This document shows, piece after piece, positions 49,383-59,156 of a DNA stretch of 64,000 nt (its first letter is position 1; the number at the start of each line of letters is the position of its first letter). The position numbers were made by a program, and so were the translations under genes. Where the stretch lies: contig NZ_GL379774.1 of NCBI RefSeq assembly GCF_000143765.1, forward strand, positions 225,981-289,980. Direction: 5' to 3'. Source of the DNA: Sphingobacterium spiritivorum ATCC 33861 (GTDB lineage: Bacteria > Bacteroidota > Bacteroidia > Sphingobacteriales > Sphingobacteriaceae). Below the pieces are notes generated by a model. That model worked only from the letters and a program-made list of their open reading frames with translations. It searched no databases and was not told the DNA's origin.

Positions 49383-49832
49383 TTATTTTTGGCTGATATA
49401 TGTTTTGTTTCCATTACTATTGATGTAGTATTTACCTCCTTTAGGACCTACATACACCTGATGACCATTATATTTTTCACCGCTCAATTTATCTGTTGAG
49501 GAAACAGTTTCCTTTTTAGCGGCTGCTACTTCTTTTTTAGCTTTTGTGGTAGCCTTCTTCGTTGTAGACTCTTCAGCTTTCACAGCTTTAGTCTTTTCTT
49601 TTGCCGGTTCTTTCTTTGCTGTTTCGGTCACCTTTTTTGCGGCTTCCTTTTCCTTTGTTGCTGTCTGTTTTGTTTTTTCTTTTGATTTATCTGAAGCAGA
49701 TTTTATCTTTTGCTCAGATTTTTTTACCGCTTTCTCGGGGGTAGTCTGTTGTGCCTGACTTGTTGCAATTCCAAACACGGAAACCATAGCAGCAACGGCT
49801 GCCATTTTTTTGAAATAATTTGAGAGATTCAT
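49383..49832 (-). CDS. Exported Lys/Ala-rich protein with a PBCV-type basic adaptor domain
   Basis: A 149-residue protein with a signal peptide (AAVAAMVSVFGIATSQAQ), then about 80 residues made almost wholly of Lys, Ala, Glu, Thr and Ser, like a histone H1 tail. It ends in a compact domain (VYVGPKGGKYYINSNGNKTYI) matching the PBCV-specific basic adaptor family, named from large algal viruses and also seen at the end of bacterial secreted proteins. The role is unknown; binding to nucleic acid or acidic polymers in the envelope is a guess. Confidence 0.8.
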   Translation of the reverse strand: MNLSNYFKKMAAVAAMVSVFGIATSQAQQTTPEKAVKKSEQKIKSASDKSKEKTKQTATKEKEAAKKVTETAKKEPAKEKTKAVKAEESTTKKATTKAKKEVAAAKKETVSSTDKLSGEKYNGHQVYVGPKGGKYYINSNGNKTYISQK

Positions 49833-49921
49833 AACTCTAATTTTTAAGAATTAAACTGAAATAATCCGGTCAAAACAAATGCCACACACAGCTCCCCGAC
49901 CACTGAAAAACAGGCAATTAA

Positions 49922-51157
49922 CTAAACTTTAACATTAGATTCTTTGTACTGCCTTTTTGGAATAAAAGAAAAAATAAAAAGTAGTAAAACAGCGACACAA
50001 AGGACAATGCTGGCACCGAAAAGGAGGAAAGGATAATAGGGAACCAAAGGCCAGCCCATATAAATACTTAAACCCTGCAACAGCAATAGTATTTCTGTTA
50101 AGGTAAAGCCTATAATAAGCAGATAACTTGAAAATCTGATGCCATATGAAGAAATATTCAACCAGCCGGATCTCATTGCGAATAACAACAGACTTCCGCT
50201 GATCGTCCCTAACATCAGAAGGTGTATAAAACCTACAACCAGATGTCTTATATAATGTACAGCCTCCATCATTGGAGGGTACAACAACAGCAAAGGAATG
50301 ATGATTTTTATGAAAAGTGTCAGCCCGCTATAACTAAAAAGAATACGCTCAGTGGCTGAATATGTTTTCAAAATTCCATGCACCTGAAAACGTACCGAAC
50401 GATAGAGAATTACAAATGCGGCTAATTGTGTCAATATCCCGGCGGCATGCACCCAATACAACAGCGGATTTTTGAGATACCAACTCAGTGGCAAAGCAAA
50501 GGTGAGCACGACAGACAAGAGCAACAGTATATAAAAAACTTTCCAATCCTTTGCCTGAAACGCTATCCTGAAGAAGTAAAAAGCGATAGCCAATACAGCT
50601 ATCACAAACCATCCGTTAAATTGAAAGTGTAGAAAAAATTGTATTGCGACCTGGAAGAATGCTGAAGTATTTCCCATTAATCCAACTGCTGGTCCCAGAC
50701 ACCATACGCCCAATGTGGATATCAGCATAAATCCCAATGCCGTCTTCAACAGCGTTGATCCGGGATTATGTTCTCTTTTTCGAAATTTCCAGATCAGATA
50801 CACAAATGTATAGCTGCATAACAGGTGTAAAGTAGAAAAAATGATAGAATAGACAGCATATCCCTGAACAGGAAAGAATATAAACATTCCAATTACAGCA
50901 ATCTGGGATACAATGAACAGTATCTTAAAGTATTTTTCAGACTGTTTACTTTGTTCTGCAAAACGATCATAAATCAATGCAGTCAAAGCAAGGTAAATCC
51001 AACCCAGCATAGCACCATGAGAATGTCCGTGTAGAAGAAACTTAAAATTGATATTGCCAATCGTATAGACCCCGGCATATCGCAACAGCAGCCCCATGTA
51101 TGCGGCAATTGCAAAATTAAAAAGACTAATCTGAAACCATTTTCCGGGCATGGACAC
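49922..51157 (-). CDS. Polytopic membrane protein, possibly heme-copper-oxidase-like
   Basis: An integral membrane protein of 411 residues with about 12 predicted helices. Histidines sit where heme-copper oxidase subunit I has ligands: HGHSHGAMLGW in an early helix, HFQFNGWF in the middle and HYIRHLVVGFIHLLMLG near helix 10. This pattern suggests a reduced relative of subunit I or of NnrS-type heme proteins, but the HPEVY and HH signatures of true oxidases are missing. Standalone gene, 39 nt after the cyclophilin gene on the same strand. Function not established. Confidence 0.65.
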   Translation of the reverse strand: MSMPGKWFQISLFNFAIAAYMGLLLRYAGVYTIGNINFKFLLHGHSHGAMLGWIYLALTALIYDRFAEQSKQSEKYFKILFIVSQIAVIGMFIFFPVQGYAVYSIIFSTLHLLCSYTFVYLIWKFRKREHNPGSTLLKTALGFMLISTLGVWCLGPAVGLMGNTSAFFQVAIQFFLHFQFNGWFVIAVLAIAFYFFRIAFQAKDWKVFYILLLLSVVLTFALPLSWYLKNPLLYWVHAAGILTQLAAFVILYRSVRFQVHGILKTYSATERILFSYSGLTLFIKIIIPLLLLYPPMMEAVHYIRHLVVGFIHLLMLGTISGSLLLFAMRSGWLNISSYGIRFSSYLLIIGFTLTEILLLLQGLSIYMGWPLVPYYPFLLFGASIVLCVAVLLLFIFSFIPKRQYKESNVKV

Positions 51158-51196
51158 AGGTAAATACTTTTGCGATTAATAAATTCAGTATAACCG

Positions 51197-51841
51197 TTAT
51201 TCGATTACAGTAAGGGAAAATGTAACTTTATCTACAGGCAGATCGGCAGAAGAGGTTTTAACTTTACTGATCTTCAGAATTACATCCAGACCTTCATATA
51301 TTTCACCAAATACGGTATAATCATGATCGAGTCTCGGCTGCCCACCATTTTTGAGGTATTCTTCACGTTGTTCTTTGCTATATACAATCCCCTTTTTCTT
51401 CTCCAATGCATCAAGATCCTGAACAGTTACTTTTTTACCCACAACAAAATAGAGCTGATTCAGAAAAGAAGATTTGGTAGGATTATCGTCCCGGCCTGCT
51501 CCCAATGCACCTATTTTATGAAATGCACGTGTATCAAATTCAGGCGCAAGACGAACAGGTGGTTTTGAAGGAGATTTGGCTTCTTCTGAAAGAATATCTT
51601 CGTCAAGCTCTCCGCCCTGCACAACAAAATCTGAAATTACACGATTAAACTGTGCGTTTGTATAGACTCCGCTTTGTATAGCATCAAGAAGAAGTTGCTG
51701 GTGATGTGCTGTATAGTCATATAACAATACCTTAAAATCTCCGTAATTTGTATGCACCAATATCCTTTTGGACTGTGCCTGACTGATGGAGAAGAAACAC
51801 AGGAAAAGAAGAACAGCAAAGCTTATTTTAAATTTTATCAT
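51197..51841 (-). CDS. Periplasmic cyclophilin-type peptidyl-prolyl isomerase
   Basis: A 214-residue exported protein with a signal peptide ending near SQAQ and a cyclophilin fold: FNRVISDFVVQGG corresponds to the FHRVIPGFMIQGG core, and HDYTVFGEIYEGLDVILKI to the conserved TVFG segment. The middle carries an insertion of about 35 residues with KKKGIVYSKEQREEYLKNGG. It should help proline isomerisation in periplasmic proteins. The active-site arginine (NRV) is kept. A consensus promoter lies just upstream. Confidence 0.88.
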   Translation of the reverse strand: MIKFKISFAVLLFLCFFSISQAQSKRILVHTNYGDFKVLLYDYTAHHQQLLLDAIQSGVYTNAQFNRVISDFVVQGGELDEDILSEEAKSPSKPPVRLAPEFDTRAFHKIGALGAGRDDNPTKSSFLNQLYFVVGKKVTVQDLDALEKKKGIVYSKEQREEYLKNGGQPRLDHDYTVFGEIYEGLDVILKISKVKTSSADLPVDKVTFSLTVIE

Positions 51842-51863
51842 GGAGCTTGTTTATTAATTCATT

Positions 51864-51894
51864 CAAATATATCCAACATCTGCAGACTATCCAA
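51864..51894 (-). promoter_or_regulatory. Promoter of the cyclophilin gene
   Basis: On the minus strand: TTG (51894-51892), 20-nt spacer, TATATTTG (51871-51864). Good consensus match, 22 nt before the start codon. Confidence 0.65.
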
Positions 51895-51966
51895 TAGCAA
51901 TCAATGCTTACTCCTACAGATACTTCCTGAACAAAAAGAAGAAGAAATTCAAAATAATTTCTTAAT

Positions 51967-51990
51967 TACGATAATTTCGTATATTTACGA
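51967..51990. promoter_or_regulatory. TACGA palindrome upstream of the GLPGLI gene
   Basis: TACGA (51967-51971) and TCGTA (51977-51981) form a dyad, with a third TACGA at 51986-51990. TATATTTA (51980-51987), a near -7 element, overlaps. Possible operator controlling the GLPGLI/barrel pair. Confidence 0.35.
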
Positions 51991-52005
51991 TATAAATGTA
52001 ATATT

Positions 52006-52905
52006 ATGAAAAAATCATATTTATTTTTGATCGGGTTATTCCTATTAAGCTCTGCCCGTGCACAGCAGACAGAACCTGCGCTAGCAAAAGCGCATTATCT
52101 TTTTAAACACGTCAATGACACCAGCAACCGGGAACAGTTTCGGCGGGATGAAATGGTATTATATCTGGGCAAGAATTCGAGTTACTTTACCTCTTATTCT
52201 TCAAACCGGGCACAGGAAGATATAAAAAAACAAATGGACAATCCTGCATTTGACGGTAATCTGAAAATTGTAAGGAATACCTCTCCGACACAGGAATCTT
52301 ACTATTGCCGTCCTCATGAGCACAAGCTCACAGAGCTTAAGGATGTCGCCGGTGACAAATTTCTGGTGGATACACAATGGCCCGAACTGGATTGGAATAT
52401 AGGGGAAGAAACACGGAAGATAGGCGGTTACAAGACTCAGAAAGCGCAGACTAATTACAAAGGCAGAAACTATACAGCCTGGTTCACAACGGAATTACCA
52501 TTTCCATTCGGACCCTGGAAATTACAGGGATTACCCGGACTTATTCTGGAAGCTTATGACGATAAAAAGGAAGTCATATTTGAATATTCAGGCTTTGACA
52601 AACTGGACAATGGTCTCTTGAATGTAGAATTACCGGCAAATGCTGTTAAATCAAATCTCAAGGAAATTAAGAAAATTCAGGACGCCTTTCACGCTAATCC
52701 ACAAGCTTATATACAGGCCAAACAGGCGCAAAGACAAAATGCTGCAGGTGTAAGTGTATCCGGCAACAGTATTTCCGTATCCGCCACAAGCGCCAAAGCA
52801 TCCGGAGAAATGGATATGTCAAAAATAAAAAGTGTAAATGTTCAGCAGGACGATAATTATAAACCTTCTAAAATCACAAACAATCCTATCGAATTGATTC
52901 CGTAA
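52006..52905 (+). CDS. GLPGLI family exported protein
   Basis: A 299-residue protein with a signal peptide (YLFLIGLFLLSSARAQ) and the family hallmark GLPGLI within PWKLQGLPGLILEAYD. The N-terminal half has paired elements typical of the family (YYCRPHEHKL, DWNIGEETRKIGGYKTQKA, YTAWFTTELPFPFGPW). GLPGLI proteins are specific to Bacteroidota and usually adjoin an outer-membrane barrel, as here. The exact role is unknown. It ends directly at the first base before the barrel gene. Confidence 0.92.
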   Translation: MKKSYLFLIGLFLLSSARAQQTEPALAKAHYLFKHVNDTSNREQFRRDEMVLYLGKNSSYFTSYSSNRAQEDIKKQMDNPAFDGNLKIVRNTSPTQESYYCRPHEHKLTELKDVAGDKFLVDTQWPELDWNIGEETRKIGGYKTQKAQTNYKGRNYTAWFTTELPFPFGPWKLQGLPGLILEAYDDKKEVIFEYSGFDKLDNGLLNVELPANAVKSNLKEIKKIQDAFHANPQAYIQAKQAQRQNAAGVSVSGNSISVSATSAKASGEMDMSKIKSVNVQQDDNYKPSKITNNPIELIP

Positions 52906-55572
52906 ATGAAAAAACTCATTCTTTTACTATTTCTATGGTTACTTCGTACAGGATGTTCGGCGCAGCAATATAAAGTGTCGGGAACAGTTACAGATGCAAA
53001 CAGCAAACAAAAAATCCCGTATGCGAGCGTCAATCTGCTATCCGAAGAAAATAAGATAATCGCTTTTAAATCCACAAATGCAGAAGGCAGTTTTACGATC
53101 ATAATGACACGGCCTCCGGAAGAGCTGATCATGGAAATAAATCACCTGGGTTATGAAAAGTTCAGACAGCAGCTTCATAAAGGAGCTGCTGACCTAATGG
53201 TTACCCTTATTCCCAAAATGCATTTACTGGAAGATGTGGAGGTCAGGAGCCGGCCACAAATCCGAAAATTAGGAGATACACTTTCCTATAATGTGGAATC
53301 CTTTGCGAAAGAAGAGGACCGGTCTATCGGAGATGTAATCAAACGTATACCGGGAATGGAAGTCAGTGAATCGGGGCAGATCAAATATCAGGGAAAAGCC
53401 ATCTCCAACTTTTATATAGATGGCGATGATCTGCTGGATGACAGATATGCAATCGGGACACGCACCATTCCGTATAAAATGGTGCAGGATATTCAGGTTC
53501 TCAATAATCACGAGCATCTGAAAGTATTAAAAAACAAACGGTTTACAGATCAGGTTGCCATAAATCTATTGATAAAGGATGACGCCAGACTCAAACTAAC
53601 CGGGCAGGCTAAGGTCGGCGGAGGCTTTCCAAAGCAGTATGATTCTGAATTAAACAGTATTCTGTTTAATAAGAAATATAAAATGCTGAATGTACTCAAC
53701 GGCAACAATACCGGAAAAGATCTTACAGGAGATCTGGTCGGATATAATCAGGCGTCCATATTTTCAAAACTCGGAAATTCAAGTGTCAATAATTTATTGT
53801 CTCTTGGCACAATAGGTCCTCCTCCGATATCCAAACAGCAGTATTACTTTAATAATACCGGAGCATTAAATACCAATAATCTGTTTAATCTGAAAAATGA
53901 TCTGCAGCTCAAATCAAACATTCAGGCATTGTACGATAAAGAAAGAAGATCTTTCAGAGGGCAGACGGCATATTATTCAGAAACCGGGACAGCATCTTTT
54001 GATGAGTCACAACATACAGAGACCGAAAAATTTATGAGTGCTATACGGCTTACACTCAGTAAAAATATAGAGAAAAAGTATATCAACAATACCCTGTCTT
54101 TTGAATATGAAAAACAGAATGGCATTGCTGCGTTACTAAGCAATGCACAGTCTATAGAACAGAACCGGCAGCATACTATACGGGGAATATCCAATCAGCT
54201 GAGTTTTGTTCCGGAATTTAAAAACAAACATATCGTAGAGTTTAACTGGTCGTTTAGTTATGGTAATAAACCCCAGTTTCTGAATATACAGCCGGGAATA
54301 TTTCCGGATATATTAAATTCAGGTCAGAATTACAGTGCTACTCACCAAAAAGTCGAAGTCCCAACACTCTATAATACATTATCAGCAGGCTATCGGATCT
54401 CTAAATCTAAGATCCGTCAACTTTATGAAGCCGGAATTTCCAATGACAGGCAACACCTTCGTTCTGATCTTTTGCTCCGCCAAACAGAAACTGATGCTCT
54501 GCAATCCGGAGGACAACAGGGCAATGATATGACATGGCTCCGCAACAAATTTTATATCAATGCCCAATATGAATGGAAACAGAACCGGTTTGAGGCTATG
54601 CTTTCACTCCCGCTAGCCTATCAGATCACCTCTTTTGCTGATCCGGGGTTTGACCTGAAGAAAAACAGAAACGATGTGTTATTCAATCCTGTTTTTAAAT
54701 TCAAAATGAAAGTCATGCAGGAAGATGAAATCAGCTTAAATTACAACTTCAGCAATTCTTTTGGCGGGATTACAAATGTATATCGGGGTTTGCTGGTCCG
54801 GAATTACCGGATGCTGAGTCAGAATCAATCCGAAATTAATGAAAGTCAGGGCCATAATATAGGATTGAATTACAACTTTAACAGGATTACAAAAATACTC
54901 TTTGTCAATGCCGGACTTAATTATAGTCAATCGGTATCCAATACCATTATTTCCTCAAGAGTCAGTAATAATATTACCGAAGAAATACTGGTACCTATGG
55001 ATAATAAGATCCTTGCATACTCAGGTTATGTTGGATTTGATAAATACTTATTTCGTTTAGCAAGTACCGTCAAGCTCAAAGTATCATGGAATCTTTCTGA
55101 TTATAATCAGCTTTTTAATGATGCACTTTTACCATTCCGGAATACCAGTTATGTGATTCAGCCTGGATTTGAAGCTAAGATATGGAAGAATTATAACCTG
55201 TCTTACTCCGGTACGATTAACTGGAATATCAGCAGACAAAGAGAGGCAGAAGATGGTTTCGACAGACAGGTTACCGGAATTACACAAGTGATAGGATTTC
55301 CTGTTCACCCTTTTAAAAATACCTACTTACGCTTCAGTATGCGACACCATTACACTCACCAACCTTTAATGAAAGACATCAACTATACATTTATAGATTT
55401 CTTTGCACGTTACCGCATTCAAAAGTGGAAAACAGACCTGGAATTGGATATGAGTAATCTCGCTAACATCAAAACATTTCAAACCTATACAGTGTCATCC
55501 AATATGTTATCCGATAACAGGTATGATCTGCGCGGCCGTATGGCAATAGTCAAAGTATTGTTCAATCTGTAG
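52906..55572 (+). CDS. Outer-membrane beta-barrel protein, TonB-receptor-like
   Basis: An 888-residue outer-membrane protein. After the signal peptide comes a carboxypeptidase-regulatory-like beta domain (residues about 23-105, KVSGTVTDANSKQKIPYASVNLL), then a plug-like region (GDVIKRIPGMEVSESGQIKYQGKAISNFYIDGDDLL), then a long stretch of amphipathic strands ending in a C-terminal aromatic-type strand. It resembles SusC-less TonB-dependent receptors of the GLPGLI pair type. The cargo is unknown. Zero-base spacing to the GLPGLI gene suggests coupled translation. Confidence 0.85.
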   Translation: MKKLILLLFLWLLRTGCSAQQYKVSGTVTDANSKQKIPYASVNLLSEENKIIAFKSTNAEGSFTIIMTRPPEELIMEINHLGYEKFRQQLHKGAADLMVTLIPKMHLLEDVEVRSRPQIRKLGDTLSYNVESFAKEEDRSIGDVIKRIPGMEVSESGQIKYQGKAISNFYIDGDDLLDDRYAIGTRTIPYKMVQDIQVLNNHEHLKVLKNKRFTDQVAINLLIKDDARLKLTGQAKVGGGFPKQYDSELNSILFNKKYKMLNVLNGNNTGKDLTGDLVGYNQASIFSKLGNSSVNNLLSLGTIGPPPISKQQYYFNNTGALNTNNLFNLKNDLQLKSNIQALYDKERRSFRGQTAYYSETGTASFDESQHTETEKFMSAIRLTLSKNIEKKYINNTLSFEYEKQNGIAALLSNAQSIEQNRQHTIRGISNQLSFVPEFKNKHIVEFNWSFSYGNKPQFLNIQPGIFPDILNSGQNYSATHQKVEVPTLYNTLSAGYRISKSKIRQLYEAGISNDRQHLRSDLLLRQTETDALQSGGQQGNDMTWLRNKFYINAQYEWKQNRFEAMLSLPLAYQITSFADPGFDLKKNRNDVLFNPVFKFKMKVMQEDEISLNYNFSNSFGGITNVYRGLLVRNYRMLSQNQSEINESQGHNIGLNYNFNRITKILFVNAGLNYSQSVSNTIISSRVSNNITEEILVPMDNKILAYSGYVGFDKYLFRLASTVKLKVSWNLSDYNQLFNDALLPFRNTSYVIQPGFEAKIWKNYNLSYSGTINWNISRQREAEDGFDRQVTGITQVIGFPVHPFKNTYLRFSMRHHYTHQPLMKDINYTFIDFFARYRIQKWKTDLELDMSNLANIKTFQTYTVSSNMLSDNRYDLRGRMAIVKVLFNL

Positions 55573-55600
55573 GAAGACTTTTATGGCCTTGTATAAAAAT

Positions 55601-55634
55601 AAAATACCCTCCCGGTTTAAGGGTAGGGTATTTT
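55601..55634. terminator. Terminator between the barrel gene and lipA
   Basis: AAAATACCCT (55601-55610) pairs with AGGGTATTTT (55625-55634), extended by CCC/GGG with one bulged T. A/T runs on both sides fit use by both convergent genes. Confidence 0.8.
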
Positions 55635-55656
55635 CTTATATTTACAGATCAGGATC

Positions 55657-56538
55657 TTATTGCATATCAAATAAATGCTTTTCAGCATGGTATGATGAAC
55701 GCACTAATGGTCCAGATTCTACGTATTTGAATCCCATTTTCAATCCGATCTCTTTGTATTTATCAAATTGTGCCGGAGTAATCCAATCGATAACCGGGTG
55801 ATGTGCTTTTGTAGGTTGCAGGTATTGCCCCAGAGTAAGGATGTGAACACCTACATCATAAAGATCCTGCATAGCTTCGATTACATCTTCTTCAGTCTCT
55901 CCCAGTCCCAGCATGATACCTGATTTAGTCCGCAGACCTGCCTCAGATATGCGTCTCAGACATTCCAGCGAACGATCATATTTAGCCTGTATACGCACTT
56001 CTCTTGTCAGCCTGCGTACAGTTTCCAGGTTATGAGAAACAACCTCAGGACGTACAGCAAGTACACGGTCCAGATTGTCCCACTGGCCTTTGAAATCAGG
56101 AATTAAAGTTTCAAGTGTTGTTTCAGGACTTTCTCTGCGAATCGCATTGATAGTTTCAGCCCAGATTGTGGAACCTCCATCTTTCAGATCATCACGGTCT
56201 ACAGAAGTAATAACACAATGTTTTACCTGCATAAGCTTTACCGAATCCGCTACACGATTAGGTTCATCCAGATCTGCCGGCAACGGTCGGCCCGTAGCAA
56301 CAGCACAGAAAGAACATGATCGGGTACAGATATTTCCCAAAATCATAAAGGTCGCCGTTCCGGCTCCCCAACATTCACCCATATTAGGACAGTTACCACT
56401 TTCGCAGATCGTATGTAGTTTATGCTCATCAACAAGACTTCGTACATGTCTGTATTCTTTGCCCACAGGCAATTTTACACGTAACCAATCTGGTCTTCTC
56501 TGCGTCGGGGTTACCGGAATAACTGGAAGTTCAATCAT
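55657..56538 (-). CDS. lipA: Lipoyl synthase
   Basis: Radical-SAM enzyme inserting two sulfurs into octanoyl groups on lipoate-dependent enzymes. The 293 residues carry both iron-sulfur motifs: the auxiliary cluster [12 protein letters not shown] and the radical-[11 protein letters not shown], plus the C-terminal RSSYHAEK serine motif. A TAACTTTG element lies only five bases before the ATG on the minus strand, so the transcript could be leaderless; no second promoter box at normal spacing is seen. Confidence 0.96.
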   Translation of the reverse strand: MIELPVIPVTPTQRRPDWLRVKLPVGKEYRHVRSLVDEHKLHTICESGNCPNMGECWGAGTATFMILGNICTRSCSFCAVATGRPLPADLDEPNRVADSVKLMQVKHCVITSVDRDDLKDGGSTIWAETINAIRRESPETTLETLIPDFKGQWDNLDRVLAVRPEVVSHNLETVRRLTREVRIQAKYDRSLECLRRISEAGLRTKSGIMLGLGETEEDVIEAMQDLYDVGVHILTLGQYLQPTKAHHPVIDWITPAQFDKYKEIGLKMGFKYVESGPLVRSSYHAEKHLFDMQ

Positions 56539-56696
56539 AGCACAAAGTTAAGCAATATTCGGATAAATCAGAGATTTCAAATTGTTTGAATAATATCATA
56601 AAACAATTAGTCACTTTTACAGTTAATTATTTATGCGCAAAGTCGCTTTTTAGAACCTAATTTAAGATATTTGTAACAAAAAACGCTATCACTGAC

Positions 56697-58952
56697 ATGT
56701 TTCGAATTATCCTTAATACACTTCTTTTATTCTTTTTATTGCCACTGACAGGTTTAGCTCAAAACAAAACGCTAAACATTATTCCCAAACCCAATCGAAT
56801 TACATATCATGTAGGCAGCTATACTATTCCGGGTCAACCTATTGTATATGTATCTCCTGAATTTGAGGAAGTAGCAGGTTTATTAGCAGAGCATCCTGCA
56901 ATAAAAGGATTTACGATAGAAAAAATCAAAAAAATTAAGAAAACTCCTGAAAACGGAATCAGACTGATCCCCGGATTCAGTACAGATCAGATCGGGGACA
57001 ACAGTTATCACATCGATATTGATAACAATGGAATTGTGCTGAAGGCCAGGACTCCTGCGATGATGATAAATGCCATCTACACCCTGATTCAAATGTCCTA
57101 CCTTCAGGATCAGCCCGAAATCTTACCTGCCGTAGAGATCGAAGATAGTCCGCGGTTTGGATACAGAGGAATAATGCTTGATGTTTCACGTCATTTTATG
57201 CCGTTTGCATCTTTGAAGAAATTTGTAGATGTGATGGCCATTTATAAATTTAACCGCCTCCACTGGCATCTTACAGATGGAGCGGGCTGGAGATTAGAGA
57301 TTCATAAGTATCCTGAATTGACACAAAAAGCGGCCTGGCGTACACATTCCAGCTGGAAAGAATGGTGGAATAACGGACGTCAGTATGTAGAACAAGGGAC
57401 GCCAAATGCCAGCGGAGGGTATTATACCCAGGACCAGGCTCGTGAACTGGTAGCTTATGCTGCCCGTAAAGGCATTACTGTTATTCCGGAAATCGAAATG
57501 CCGGGGCACTCAGAAGAGGTTCTGGCGGTATTCCCGCAACTTTCATGTTCCGGCAAGCCTTACGCACAAGGAGAATTCTGCATAGGAAACGAAGAAACAT
57601 TCACCTTCCTCAAAAATGTACTCGACGAAGTTATACAGATATTTCCCTCGACCTATATACACATCGGTGGTGATGAGGCAGCTAAAGAGCATTGGAAAAA
57701 CTGCCCGAAAGATCAGGCACTCATGAAAAAAGAGGGATTAAAGAATGAGGAAGAACTTCAGAGTTATGCCATCAGACAGATGGATCAGTATCTGCAGTCG
57801 AAAGGCCGAAAGCTATTAGGATGGGATGAGATTCTGGAAGGAGGATTGAGTGAAGGGGCAACAGTAATGAGCTGGCGTGGAGAAGACGGAGGTATCAAAG
57901 CAGCAAATGCCGGCCATGATGTCATCATGACTCCGGGCGGTTACCTGTACTTCGACAGTTATCAGACAGATCCGCGTACACAGCCTGAGGCGATTGGTGG
58001 TTACCTGCCTATAGAAAAAGTCTACTCTTATGACCCTGTACCTACGGCTATCAGCAGCGATAAAGCAAAACATGTATTAGGTGCGCAAGCCAATCTGTGG
58101 GCGGAATACATGCCAACTTATCAGCATGTAGAATATATGGCATTTCCAAGAGCGCTGGCTCTTTCGGAAATTGTCTGGTCCAAAAAAGAAGATAAAAACT
58201 GGGAAGACTTCAAAGCAAGACTGCAAAATCATTATAAAATCCTGCAGCAACTGGAAGTAAACTATTACCGTCCTTCTTACAATGTGAGGTTTGATGTACA
58301 GTTTAACGACAAAAGGTACAGTAATCTGATCCGTATCAATACCGAACAGATCAATCCGGACATACATTATACGATCGACGGTTCGGTACCTACTGCCCAT
58401 TCGACAACGTATACCCAACCGATTGATCTTACGATACCGACAACACTCACAGCAGCCATGTTTATCGATTCTGTCCGCGTAGGGCCTGTACAGAGTATAG
58501 AAGTAGATGTACATAAAGCAATCGGAAAAACTGTTATTTATCAAAATAGCTGGGATGGTTATCCGGCTCAGAAAGAGCTCACACTAACCAACGGTAAAAA
58601 AGGAGGACTAAGCTATGGCGACGGAGAATGGCAGGGTTTTACAAAAGATCTGGACATTACAGTAGATTTTGAACGGAGAGAGGAAATCAAAAGCGTAGCC
58701 ATGAATTTTATGCAGGTTCCGGGACCGGGTGTCTATTTCCCTGGAGAATTTACCGTACTTATTTCTGATAACGGAAAAACTTTCCGGGAGATCGGAACCG
58801 TGAAAAATGATGTGGGAACGGATGATCCGAGGCTGAAATTTAAAAAATTTGAATTGAAATTGCCCAAAAGCCAGGCGGCCAGATTCGTCCGGATAAAAGC
58901 CCCTAACAGTATGAAAGGCTATCTTTTTACAGACGAAGTACTTATATATTAA
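56697..58952 (+). CDS. Beta-N-acetylhexosaminidase, GH20
   Basis: Exported glycosidase of 751 residues that removes terminal N-acetylglucosamine or -galactosamine from glycans. After the signal peptide (ending LTGLAQ) come a GH20b-type N-domain (about 25-150) and the GH20 barrel with RGIMLDVSRHFMP, HWHLTDGAGWRLEIHKYPEL and the catalytic Asp326-Glu327 in HIGGDEA. A chitobiase C-terminal domain (YTIDGSVPT) and an F5/8-type carbohydrate-binding domain (FTKDLDITVDFERREEIKS to the end) follow. Likely periplasmic or cell-surface. Confidence 0.92.
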   Translation: MFRIILNTLLLFFLLPLTGLAQNKTLNIIPKPNRITYHVGSYTIPGQPIVYVSPEFEEVAGLLAEHPAIKGFTIEKIKKIKKTPENGIRLIPGFSTDQIGDNSYHIDIDNNGIVLKARTPAMMINAIYTLIQMSYLQDQPEILPAVEIEDSPRFGYRGIMLDVSRHFMPFASLKKFVDVMAIYKFNRLHWHLTDGAGWRLEIHKYPELTQKAAWRTHSSWKEWWNNGRQYVEQGTPNASGGYYTQDQARELVAYAARKGITVIPEIEMPGHSEEVLAVFPQLSCSGKPYAQGEFCIGNEETFTFLKNVLDEVIQIFPSTYIHIGGDEAAKEHWKNCPKDQALMKKEGLKNEEELQSYAIRQMDQYLQSKGRKLLGWDEILEGGLSEGATVMSWRGEDGGIKAANAGHDVIMTPGGYLYFDSYQTDPRTQPEAIGGYLPIEKVYSYDPVPTAISSDKAKHVLGAQANLWAEYMPTYQHVEYMAFPRALALSEIVWSKKEDKNWEDFKARLQNHYKILQQLEVNYYRPSYNVRFDVQFNDKRYSNLIRINTEQINPDIHYTIDGSVPTAHSTTYTQPIDLTIPTTLTAAMFIDSVRVGPVQSIEVDVHKAIGKTVIYQNSWDGYPAQKELTLTNGKKGGLSYGDGEWQGFTKDLDITVDFERREEIKSVAMNFMQVPGPGVYFPGEFTVLISDNGKTFREIGTVKNDVGTDDPRLKFKKFELKLPKSQAARFVRIKAPNSMKGYLFTDEVLIY

Positions 58953-58996
58953 ATACAAAAAAGGATGGAAATAAATTTCCATCCTTTTTTGTATTT
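58951..58996 (+). terminator. Terminator of the hexosaminidase gene
   Basis: Perfect 21-bp stem (58951-58971 with 58976-58996), 4-nt loop, T-run within the right arm. Confidence 0.92.
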
Positions 58997-59024
58997 TGTA
59001 TCAGGGAGTTAAACTTGAAAATAA

Positions 59025-59057
59025 TTGAACTTTTTTAAAATATAAAATGTAACTTTG
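59025..59057 (+). promoter_or_regulatory. Promoter of carB
   Basis: TTG (59025-59027), 22-nt spacer, TAACTTTG (59050-59057) followed by C. A leader of about 90 nt follows with a small hairpin, TCCGAC (59061-59066) with GTCGGA (59073-59078). Confidence 0.65.
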
Positions 59058-59156
59058 CACTCCGACAAAGCAGTCGGAATACTCCCTCTCTTCAGATAGC
59101 ATTTTGATTGTTTTGCTCAAGATCGTTTTAGAAAACAATTTTTTTGAACTACAAAA

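Noticed and set aside
56075..56551. 158-codon frame opposite lipA
   Set aside because: Shadow of a well-conserved radical-SAM gene on the other strand.
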